Below are positions 1-5,491 of a stretch of DNA of 6,364 bases, piece after piece; the stretch's first letter is position 1; each line of letters begins with the position of its first letter. Position numbers and translations under genes: made by a program. The stretch spans positions 1 to 6,364 of the forward strand of contig JAOZMU010000213.1 of the NCBI GenBank assembly GCA_029934165.1. The letters run 5' to 3'. Under the pieces are notes generated by a model. It saw nothing but the letters and a program-made list of their open reading frames with translations, made no database searches and was not told the origin of the DNA. Source of the stretch: Bacteroidales bacterium. Its GTDB lineage: Bacteria; Bacteroidota; Bacteroidia; Bacteroidales; JAOZMU01.

Positions 1-21
1 TTATTAATTTTCCATTACTTA
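1..21 (+). repeat. Tail of repeat R2, cut by the window start
   Basis: These 21 bases are the exact reverse complement of 2754-2774, the outer end of the complete inverted R2 copy. The last four bases (CTTA) are also the first four of repeat R1, so the R2/R1 junction is ambiguous by 4 bases. R2 therefore runs directly into R1 here, while at the other window end R1 runs into R2. Confidence 0.75.
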
Positions 22-97
22 CAAAAGTTCTTACGCTTTTTATTAACATAAGTTGCTAATTCACAGCTTAGACGCATCATAAAAAATAGGTCTTAGA
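18..97 (+). repeat. Dispersed repeat R1, copy 1
   Basis: These 80 bases match 6237-6316 in the same orientation with four mismatches (48/6267, 71/6290, 75/6294, 76/6295), about 95% identity and no gaps. The match stops after TCTTAGA. In this copy only, the end extends into a 13-base palindrome at 88-100 (AGGTCT-T-AGACCT). Read on the minus strand, bases 80-15 form a 21-codon open frame with the core SCELATYVNKKRKNFC. Copy 2 has a stop in that frame, so coding is doubtful. The repeat family is not identified. Confidence 0.85.
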
Positions 98-168
98 CCT
101 TAAATAGCAAAAGTAAGGCGTAAAAACACACGAAATTTTAAATTGACTTTAATCAGAATTTATTAATT

Positions 169-1038
169 ATGATAAAAAAAACAGTAAAATACATTACTCT
201 AATTATAACAGGGACAGTGATATTAGCCCTAATAACAATCATAATAACGGGTGGTGGCTTTGGTGCTTCAAATTCTACAATTATTAATAACGGAAACGTA
301 CTGATATTTGCTCATCGTGGAGTTGCAGCATACAATGTTGAAAATAGTACTGAATCTTTCAATATGGCTGTAAAATTTGGTTTTAATGCTATAGAAACCG
401 ATGTTAGTTGTACAAAAGATGGAAAGTTAGTTATATTTCATGATAAATCTTCAAGGCGGTTATTAAATATCAATAAAGATATAGCAAAACTTAATTGGTC
501 TGAAATTGAAAATAAAAACTTACAATACAAAGGGATAGATACAAAAAATAAGGTTTTATCATTAGAACAATATTTGGAACAGATAAATGATTCAATAATA
601 ACATATTTAGATATTAAAGAATTTTCTAAGCAAATTGCAGATAGCTTACTTACGATAATTGGAAAATATAATAATAGTAAAAAGATTATTATTGCTGATA
701 GTGATATAAAATATTTGGCATATTTAAAAATAAAAAACCCTGAGATTAAAGTCGCTTTAGAGGGGTTTAATAAGGGCAAGGAATGGTTATTTTATATTAT
801 TCCGAAAAAATTTAAACCCGATTATTATTCAAGTTATATTTACGAAGTCGATGAAAACCACATGTCGTTTTTAAGTGCCAATAATTTGTTGGATAGGAAG
901 ATTGTTTATGGAGTCAATCATGAAAATATTTCAAAAGCATATAATATGGGACTCCCTAATATTATTTATGATTATGATAGCATAACATGTAATTTTGAAA
1001 ACATAAAGCGTCTTTTAATAAAAAATAAACACCATTAA
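169..1038 (+). CDS. Membrane-anchored glycerophosphodiester phosphodiesterase-family protein
   Basis: This 289-residue protein has an N-terminal hydrophobic helix (about residues 7-28), which predicts a single membrane anchor or uncleaved signal with the catalytic domain outside the cytoplasm. The GDPD signature follows: H49-R50-G, E58-N59-S in place of the usual PENT, E76-T-D78, then the KDGKLVIFHD block ending in H91-D92. These are the acid-base histidines and metal ligands of the family, which hydrolyses glycerophosphodiesters to glycerol 3-phosphate and an alcohol. The usual Glu of the mid-domain E-x-K motif appears as D148 in YLDIK, a conservative change at a metal-binding position. GVNHENISKAYNMGLPNIIYD at 248-268 resembles the C-terminal strand-helix of the barrel. 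Length fits a minimal GDPD plus anchor. The ATG at 169 is the first start before the hydrophobic segment; no Shine-Dalgarno is visible. The gene stands alone, and its substrate cannot be deduced. Confidence 0.85.
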   Translation: MIKKTVKYITLIITGTVILALITIIITGGGFGASNSTIINNGNVLIFAHRGVAAYNVENSTESFNMAVKFGFNAIETDVSCTKDGKLVIFHDKSSRRLLNINKDIAKLNWSEIENKNLQYKGIDTKNKVLSLEQYLEQINDSIITYLDIKEFSKQIADSLLTIIGKYNNSKKIIIADSDIKYLAYLKIKNPEIKVALEGFNKGKEWLFYIIPKKFKPDYYSSYIYEVDENHMSFLSANNLLDRKIVYGVNHENISKAYNMGLPNIIYDYDSITCNFENIKRLLIKNKHH

Positions 1039-1177
1039 ATAAAGTATTTATTCATACCATTGTAAAAATGAATTTGTATGCCAAATCAAATCAGCAGATT
1101 TTTCAGTATGTTTTACGAACAATTAAACAATTGATAGTAAGTTGTTAGCCAAAGTTGACTATTTTTCAAAAACATGC

Positions 1178-1233
1178 TGCATAACACAAATCCCACAACA
1201 CTCTAAATACCAGCTAAATAAGGGTGTTATGCA
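1178..1233. repeat. 10-bp perfect inverted repeat, 36-base spacer
   Basis: TGCATAACAC at 1178-1187 is the perfect reverse complement of GTGTTATGCA at 1224-1233. The arms resemble the outer R''/R' boxes of integron attC sites, where GTTATGC-type ends are common, and the total length of 56 bases is close to the smallest attC sites. A second inner pair of L boxes is not evident in the spacer, and no integrase gene is present. The attC reading is therefore tentative; a structured RNA or operator is equally possible. Confidence 0.5.
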
Positions 1234-1242
1234 AAATAGCGA

Positions 1243-1387
1243 CAAAAGCACTTTCGGGCGAAAATTAAAACAGATTTAGACGAAGCTCCCTTCGCATACA
1301 AAAACATCGACATAGTGATGAAAAATCAGAAAGACCTGATAGATATTGTAGTGGAATTGCAGCCCCCTTGCGGTGATAAAGTGGTAG
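1243..1387 (+). pseudogene. rtcB: Remnant of the 3' end of an rtcB-like RNA ligase gene
   Basis: Translation from 1243 in the frame of AAA at 1261 gives KIKTDLDEAPFAYKNID followed by IVMKNQKDLIDIVVELQP. This matches the conserved C-terminal region of RtcB, the RNA-splicing ligase that joins 2',3'-cyclic-phosphate or 3'-phosphate ends to 5'-OH ends (DEAPxAYKxID, then QxDL, then a final hydrophobic VIKG). The frame then breaks at a run of five C at 1363-1367. Removing one C gives LQPLAVIKW and a TAG stop at 1385-1387, the expected end with the final Gly replaced. All catalytic metal and histidine residues lie upstream in RtcB and are absent, so only about the last 45 codons survive. It is a 5'-truncated, frameshifted relic on the same strand as its neighbours. 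Identification rests on motif recognition, not alignment. Confidence 0.75.
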
Positions 1388-1428
1388 GGATTTTTGTAAT
1401 ACTAATCGTAGAATAAAATAAAATTTCG

Positions 1429-1436
1429 TACTTTTG
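1429..1436 (+). promoter_or_regulatory. Possible Bacteroidota -7 box (TACTTTTG)
   Basis: The octamer fits TAnnTTTG, the -7 element used by the main sigma factor of Bacteroidota. It lies 157 bases upstream of the lipoprotein start and would imply a long leader. No TTG element is found about 19-21 bases upstream, so support is weak in AT-rich DNA. Confidence 0.25.
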
Positions 1437-1592
1437 TAAAAAAATGGGTTTGTTATACAGGAAATCTTTTTGATTAGTGTTTACAGACAAAGCAAATAAT
1501 CCTACGTCATGCAAAGGATGCCTGTAGTTTCGATTGAGAAAACAGAACCATTGAAATGAGTATTTATCTTTTATTTTAAAAAATTATTAAAA

Positions 1593-2339
1593 ATGAAAAA
1601 TTTAGCAATTATTCTTAGCATTACACTAATGTTGTTTTCATGTGAAAACTCAAAATCAAACAGTGATGAAACAGTCTCTGAATCAAATACATCTAGCGAG
1701 AGCAAAATTGAACCTAAAGATGAGGTAAGTACAGTTAAGCTATTTATAAATGAATTAGGAAATCAGAATTATAAAGACGCTTATGATTTGCAAGCAGTAA
1801 GTAGTTGGGGTAATTTAGAAAAATTTAGCTCAAAAAGTTCATTTGGTGGAATTACTTCAACTGATTTAAAAGAAATAAAGCAATATCCAAATGAAAATGG
1901 GAAATCGGTTGTATATGCTGAGGTATTTTATGCAGATCCTGCTAATGGAAATAACACGTTTAAACAAAAATTTTACTTGCAAAAGTTTGGGGAAAAATTC
2001 AAAATAGTTGACATGAAAATTGTTACTGCCAATAAAAAAACCAAATCAATTAACGTAGCAGGTGAATATTCTTATACAGATGGGGATTATCAAAGCAGTA
2101 CTCTTTCTTTGCAAAAAAATTCTAAAGACAAATATAGCTTCTCTCTATCAGTTGGGACTTTTGATGGCTGCACTGGTCAATTAGAAGGTGTCATTTTTGT
2201 TAAAAATGGTGTTAGTCATTATAAAAGTGCGGATTGTGAGCTAAAATTTGAGTTTACGTCTAATTCGGTAAAAATAACAGAGAAAGACTGTAATATGCAT
2301 GGAGCAATGTGTAGTTTTGAAGGTACATATAGTAAATAA
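1593..2339 (+). CDS. Two-domain lipoprotein of unknown function
   Basis: This 248-residue protein begins with a lipoprotein signal peptide: a short basic start, a hydrophobic core and the lipobox LFSC with C17 as the predicted lipidated residue. A Ser/Asn/Glu-rich, low-complexity linker covers about 18-44. Residues 45-147 look like a small alpha/beta domain of NTF2-like or DUF4878-like type (TVKLFINELGNQNYKDAYDL, later a VVYAEVFY strand and a KQKFYLQKFGEKFKIVDMKI hairpin). Residues 152-248 form a beta-rich second domain with four cysteines (C193, C215, C233, C240) in a pattern ending CNMHGAMCSFEGTY, likely two disulfides in the periplasm or at the surface. Aspartate at +2 is absent (ENS follows Cys), so outer-membrane sorting is possible. 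I do not recognise the family of the second domain. The ATG at 1593 is fixed by the signal peptide; the gene is monocistronic, ending before a strong terminator. Confidence 0.85.
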   Translation: MKNLAIILSITLMLFSCENSKSNSDETVSESNTSSESKIEPKDEVSTVKLFINELGNQNYKDAYDLQAVSSWGNLEKFSSKSSFGGITSTDLKEIKQYPNENGKSVVYAEVFYADPANGNNTFKQKFYLQKFGEKFKIVDMKIVTANKKTKSINVAGEYSYTDGDYQSSTLSLQKNSKDKYSFSLSVGTFDGCTGQLEGVIFVKNGVSHYKSADCELKFEFTSNSVKITEKDCNMHGAMCSFEGTYSK

Positions 2340-2358
2340 ACATTGCTCAATAAAGTAT

Positions 2359-2390
2359 AAAAAACTCTGCCGGATTGGTGGAGTTTTTTT
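2359..2390 (+). terminator. Intrinsic terminator of the lipoprotein gene
   Basis: AAAAAACTC (2359-2367) pairs with GAGTTTTTT (2381-2389). The stem continues inward through two G-U wobble pairs and two C-G pairs (2368-2371 with 2377-2380), leaving a 5-base loop. Seven T residues at 2384-2390 give the U-tract. It starts 20 bases after the lipoprotein stop. The A-run opposite the T-run also allows some function on the minus strand. Confidence 0.85.
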
Positions 2391-2397
2391 ATTTTCT

Positions 2398-2535
2398 GGC
2401 TACCCACATAAAGTTGGACAAAAAAATTCGTGTAAAGCGTGGACGCTTTACGCATAAATGACTATGCGGCAAGCGTCCACGCTTGCCACGAAAAGTCGTT
2501 GATAATCATCATTGTCCAACCTTACGTTGGTAGCC
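2398..2535. mobile_element. MITE-like element with 24-bp terminal inverted repeats
   Basis: The 138-base element begins GGCTACC and ends GGTAGCC. The left end (2398-2421) and the reverse complement of the right end (2512-2535) agree at 21 of 24 positions, including the inner block GTTGGACAA/TTGTCCAAC. Direct flanks are TATTTTCT on the left and TATTTTTC on the right: six of eight bases match, consistent with but not proof of an 8-bp target duplication. The interior is a long, more GC-rich palindrome and has no coding capacity. It would need a transposase supplied in trans. The parent IS family is not identified. Confidence 0.6.
2427..2492. repeat. Nested double palindrome inside the MITE-like element
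   Basis: The stretch folds as one long hairpin: TTCGTG with CACGAA, a 14-bp perfect arm (2435-2448 with 2471-2484), then CGCATA with TATGCG around a 6-base loop. It also folds as two separate hairpins, 2432-2451 (GTAAAGCGT/ACGCTTTAC) and 2468-2487 (GGCAAGCGT/ACGCTTGCC), each with a 2-base loop. The only internal mismatches of the long fold are TA against GC, exactly where each small hairpin stays paired. The arrangement resembles a pair of inverted REP elements. Confidence 0.8.
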
Positions 2536-2544
2536 TATTTTTCG

Positions 2545-2552
2545 TATCTTTG
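2545..2552 (+). promoter_or_regulatory. Possible -7 box TATCTTTG beside the MITE-like element
   Basis: It matches the Bacteroidota TAnnTTTG element and sits 10 bases past the right end of the palindromic element. A TTG at 2527-2529, within the element's terminal repeat, is 15 bases upstream, shorter than the usual 19-21. No clear gene follows within 400 bases, so function is uncertain. Confidence 0.25.
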
Positions 2553-2743
2553 GGTTAAGTGTTCGGTATGTTGCAAATAAATTTATGGTTTTTTAATGAA
2601 GGTCAGTGAATTATAAATGTTGAATTGATGCAACTTGAAAGTGGTTTAGTATTACAGTCTGTATCCACCGTAAATAAAGAAATTACAAACAATTCTCTGC
2701 GAAATTCTGTAAAAAAACAATCCCAAAGTTTACAAAAATCTCG

Positions 2744-2751
2744 TATCTTTG
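2744..2751 (+). promoter_or_regulatory. Possible -7 box TATCTTTG upstream of the deiminase gene
   Basis: It has the same decamer, CGTATCTTTG, as the box at 2545 and lies directly before inverted repeat R2. It could start a transcript crossing R2 into the deiminase gene with a leader of about 200 bases. No good TTG element is seen at the expected distance. Confidence 0.3.
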
Positions 2752-2753
2752 TA

Positions 2754-2847
2754 TAAGTAATGGAAAATTAATAATTAATAATTTTGCTTACGCCTGATTT
2801 AGTTTTAGTTAGGAATTTTAATGGCTTACTTTATTAAATTCATTTTA
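2754..2847 (-). repeat. Dispersed repeat R2, inverted copy
   Basis: Bases 2800-2847 are the exact reverse complement of 6317-6364 (48 of 48), and 2754-2774 are the exact reverse complement of 1-21. The two matches cover opposite ends of one unit, so R2 is inferred to be about 94 bp with its full length visible only here. No R1 copy adjoins this R2 on either side, so R2 can occur alone. It contains no open frame of note and no clear internal hairpin. Confidence 0.8.
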
Positions 2848-2928
2848 CTTAGAGCAAATATCAAATTAAACTACACCATTTTTTGCAGTTTTTCAGTCAA
2901 ATCGTAAATTTTTATCCCAATATTAAAA

Positions 2929-2940
2929 AGTGTAAACACT
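2929..2940. promoter_or_regulatory. Palindrome AGTGT-AA-ACACT before the deiminase start
   Basis: This is a perfect 5+2+5 palindrome ending 15 bases before the ATG at 2956. It could be an operator or a small leader hairpin. Short palindromes are expected by chance in AT-rich DNA, so support is limited to its position. Confidence 0.25.
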
Positions 2941-2955
2941 AAAACTAAAAAAATC

Positions 2956-4341
2956 ATGAGAATTTTAATAAACACATTAATACTAAGTATCGTTATGACA
3001 ATATGCCTGTCAGAATTAAAAGCTCAAACATACATAATGCCCGAAGAAACGGAGCTGCATGAGGGAACGTGGTTACAATGGCCACATCATTATACTTATG
3101 GTGTGTTTTACAGAAACAGCCTGGACAAAACATGGGTAGATATGACTTCTGCGTTAATCGCAAGTGAGAAAGTTCATATAATTGCCTATAATGAAGCCGA
3201 AAAAAACAGGATAATTGGCTTGCTAAACGATGCAAGTGTTTCTCTAACGGATATTGATTTTTTTATTTTTCCTACTGATGATGTTTGGGTTAGAGACAAC
3301 GGACCTATTTTTGTAGAAAACAATGAAAATGAACTGGTTATACTTGACTGGGGTTTCAATGGCTGGGGAAATGATGCACCATACGACAAATGTGATATAA
3401 TTCCTACAAGCGTTAGTATTGCACTCGGAATGCAAAAAATTGATTTAAGCGCAATGGTATTTGAGGGTGGAGCGTTAGAACTTGATGGACGTGGAACAAT
3501 GATGGCTACACGCAGTTCTATTACTCACTCAAGCCGAAATCCCGATTTGACGGAAGCCGAAATTGAACAATATTTAACCACCTATCTCGGAATTACAAAA
3601 TTTCTATGGCTTGATGGTGTTTACGGCACCGAAATAACTGATATGCACATTGATGGCGTGATGAAATTTGCAAACAGCAATACAATTGTTACAATGAATA
3701 ATGAAGATTTGCTCTACTGGGGGCTTTTACAATCGGACATTGAGATTCTATTCGATGCGACTGATATTGAGAATGTTGCCTATAATTTTATAACCATTCC
3801 ATTAACTCAAAACGATGTAACAACTGCCTACGGAAGCAATTTGGGCTACAAAGGCTCTTATGCAAACTATTATATTGCAAACACGGTGATACTTGTCCCC
3901 AACTATAATGACCCTAATGATGTGATTGCCAATGCAATAATTCAAGAACTTTATCCAAATAGAACAGTGATTGGTATAGATGTAAGAAACCTATACGAAA
4001 ACGGCGGCATGGTTCATTGCGTTACTCAGCAACAACCCGCAAGCAGTACAAGTGGAATAAATGAGCCAATAAATAACGAATTTAAGCTTTATCAAAATTC
4101 ACCAAATCCGTTTGATAAATATACAGAAATAAAGTTTCTTTTAACAAAAAACTCTTCTGTGAAATTAGAAATTTTTAACATATTCGGACAAAAAGTAAAA
4201 AGTATAAACTACTCTAAATTATCAACAGGAAACCACTCTGTAATACTTAATTCTGCTGATTTTAAAAATGGGATTTATTCCTATTATTTTTTAATCAATG
4301 GAGAAAAAAGCCCAACAAAAAAGATGATAATTATGAAATAA
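2956..4341 (+). CDS. T9SS-secreted agmatine/peptidylarginine deiminase-family enzyme
   Basis: The 461-residue protein has a signal peptide (about 1-24, cleavage after LKAQ), one PAD_porph/agmatine deiminase domain (about 25-362) and a type IX secretion C-terminal domain (about 375-461, beginning FKLYQNSPNPF and with LEIFNIFGQKV and NGIYSYYF blocks). Family motifs are intact: MPEETELHEGTWLQWP at the start, W111-V-R-D114-N-G-P, F169-E-G-G, H231-I-D233 and the nucleophile C355 in GGMVHCVTQQQP. The family converts guanidino groups to ureido groups with ammonia release: agmatine to N-carbamoylputrescine, or peptidyl-arginine to citrulline. Its layout, secreted with a T9SS tail, resembles Porphyromonas PPAD, but there is no Ig-like domain before the tail. 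Export would put it outside the cell or on the surface. The ATG at 2956 sits directly at the signal peptide; no Shine-Dalgarno is seen. Substrate is unresolved; family and secretion route are firm. Confidence 0.9.
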   Translation: MRILINTLILSIVMTICLSELKAQTYIMPEETELHEGTWLQWPHHYTYGVFYRNSLDKTWVDMTSALIASEKVHIIAYNEAEKNRIIGLLNDASVSLTDIDFFIFPTDDVWVRDNGPIFVENNENELVILDWGFNGWGNDAPYDKCDIIPTSVSIALGMQKIDLSAMVFEGGALELDGRGTMMATRSSITHSSRNPDLTEAEIEQYLTTYLGITKFLWLDGVYGTEITDMHIDGVMKFANSNTIVTMNNEDLLYWGLLQSDIEILFDATDIENVAYNFITIPLTQNDVTTAYGSNLGYKGSYANYYIANTVILVPNYNDPNDVIANAIIQELYPNRTVIGIDVRNLYENGGMVHCVTQQQPASSTSGINEPINNEFKLYQNSPNPFDKYTEIKFLLTKNSSVKLEIFNIFGQKVKSINYSKLSTGNHSVILNSADFKNGIYSYYFLINGEKSPTKKMIIMK

Positions 4342-4505
4342 TCGGCTTCCAATCATAAAGCTAAACAAAATAACCCAATATATGAAATTCTAAAGAAATA
4401 GCTTATATGTCCTTGTGGTTCTGATAGTTCATGTTGTTCAAAAAAAGCAAAGCAAAGCAAAATAATCGACATTATTCATTTCCCAACAAATAGCTCTCTG
4501 TGCTT

Positions 4506-5489
4506 ATGAAAAACAAAAGAGCAATTATCATATTACTGCATACAGTTTTTTGGATATTAACCTTTCTGCCTTATGCAGATAAAACAAATATAGAATTTGT
4601 TGGTTCCGATTTGAAATATGTAATAATAATTGAGCTTTATTCATTAATAATACCTTTTTATCTAAACTATTTTTTCTTTTCTAAATTATTAGAACGGAAA
4701 AAACACATATTTTATATTGGTGTAATTATTTCTTTTACAGCACTATACATACTTATTGCAGTCGTTTTTGAAAAAAAATGGATTTTATCCGAAACGAATT
4801 ATGAATGGCAATATATTCATATTATTATTGGCATTTTGTTTTATATTTTAATTTCAGCCATTTTTAAAAGCATTTCTGTTTGGTTTACGAACAAAGAAAT
4901 TGAAAAAGATAAGATTCAGGCAGAGCTAAATTTTCTGAAAATTCAGATAAATCCGCATTTTTTATTCAATGTTTTGAACAATGTTTATTCGCTGGCATAC
5001 ACAAACGACAAGAAGGCAGCTCCGATGATTGCCAAACTTTCAAAAATATTACACTATATGCTGTATGATTGCAACGAAAACAAGGTGTTTTTGGATAAAG
5101 AAATCGAATTATTGAAAAATTTTATTGCATTGCAACAATTACGATTTGATGACCACAAAAATATTGATTTTTATGCCGAAGGTATAAATCTTAACCATAA
5201 AATTGCTCCCTTAATTTTGCTTACTTTGCTCGAAAACAGCTTTAAACACGGCGATATTGATACCAACGAAAAGGCTTGGATACAGGTGGAATGTATTGTT
5301 GAAAACAGTGTTTTGCATTACAAAGTTTCGAACAGTATTTCAATTTCGGACAAATCTCGGCATAAAAACAAAGGAATTGGACATTTGAATACAAAAAAAC
5401 AATTGGAAATACATTATAACAAAAAGCATGATTTACATTTTGAGAAAAAAGAAATAGAATTTATTGTAAATCTAACAATTAGTCTATAA
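4506..5489 (+). CDS. LytS-type membrane sensor histidine kinase
   Basis: Counted from the ATG at 4506, this is a 327-residue kinase. Four hydrophobic helices (about 6-22, 38-58, 68-88, 102-122) form the membrane sensor part, with no extracellular domain of any size. A short helical linker leads to the His_kinase domain: QINPHFLFNVLNNVYSLA with H151 as the predicted phosphoacceptor. The HATPase region shows the N-box LLENSFKHG (N244) and a compact G-box KGIGHLNTKKQLEIHY, where His replaces the common Leu of GIGL. The family autophosphorylates and passes phosphate to a LytTR regulator, here the next gene, 2 bases downstream. A GTG at 4500 would add two residues (ML); I prefer the ATG because MKNKRAIIILLH is a usual start for this family. 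The 158-base gap to the deiminase gene holds no clear terminator or promoter. The signal sensed is unknown. Confidence 0.9.
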   Translation: MKNKRAIIILLHTVFWILTFLPYADKTNIEFVGSDLKYVIIIELYSLIIPFYLNYFFFSKLLERKKHIFYIGVIISFTALYILIAVVFEKKWILSETNYEWQYIHIIIGILFYILISAIFKSISVWFTNKEIEKDKIQAELNFLKIQINPHFLFNVLNNVYSLAYTNDKKAAPMIAKLSKILHYMLYDCNENKVFLDKEIELLKNFIALQQLRFDDHKNIDFYAEGINLNHKIAPLILLTLLENSFKHGDIDTNEKAWIQVECIVENSVLHYKVSNSISISDKSRHKNKGIGHLNTKKQLEIHYNKKHDLHFEKKEIEFIVNLTISL

Positions 5490-5491
5490 CT

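Larger units (their letters stand above)
1039..1592. other. Intergenic region with inverted repeat and gene remnant
   Basis: This 554-base gap has no intact gene. It holds a 10-bp inverted repeat (1178-1233), an rtcB 3' remnant (1243-1387) and a TAnnTTTG box (1429-1436). No convincing terminator follows the phosphodiesterase gene; only AT-rich or short symmetry is seen at 1037-1080. The stretch 1440-1592 just before the lipoprotein gene contains a few very short open frames (for example 16 codons from the ATG at 1510) and nothing else I can identify. Confidence 0.7.
2340..2955. other. Intergenic region of terminator, MITE-like palindrome and R2
   Basis: This 616-base gap has no convincing gene. 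In order it holds the lipoprotein terminator, a 138-bp MITE-like element (2398-2535), a TATCTTTG box just beyond it, a 43-codon frame at 2628-2756 that I judge doubtful, a second TATCTTTG box, repeat R2 in inverted orientation (2754-2847), and a 12-base palindrome next to the deiminase start. The rest is AT-rich and shows nothing I can assign. Confidence 0.75.

Noticed and set aside
1068..1148. 26-codon frame beginning MNLYAKSNQQIF after the phosphodiesterase gene
   Set aside because: It is too short to judge, has no recognisable family, no start signal and lies in otherwise noncoding DNA.
1326..1514. 62-codon minus-strand frame
   Set aside because: It is antisense to the rtcB remnant and has no protein-like features; the + strand reading explains the sequence.
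2219..2455. 78-codon minus-strand frame across the lipoprotein end and terminator
   Set aside because: It reads through the terminator and into the palindromic element, antisense to a clear gene, with no family features.
2398..2535. attC reading of GTTGGAC and GTCCAAC in the MITE-like palindrome
   Set aside because: The boxes are in the wrong order for attC (GTTRRRY first, RYYYAAC last) on both strands, and the repeats extend outward to GGCTACC ends as in a transposable element.
4447..4461. Three tandem GCAAA units before the kinase gene
   Set aside because: Only three 5-base units in AT-rich DNA; too short to claim as a meaningful repeat or phase-variable tract.
4402..4509. Open frame with CPCGSDSSCC, like a SEC-C zinc motif, ending in a TGA that overlaps the kinase ATG
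   Set aside because: It has no ATG, GTG or TTG start, follows a stop at 4399-4401, and the spacing between CPCGS and CC is three residues shorter than in SEC-C domains. Chance is likely.
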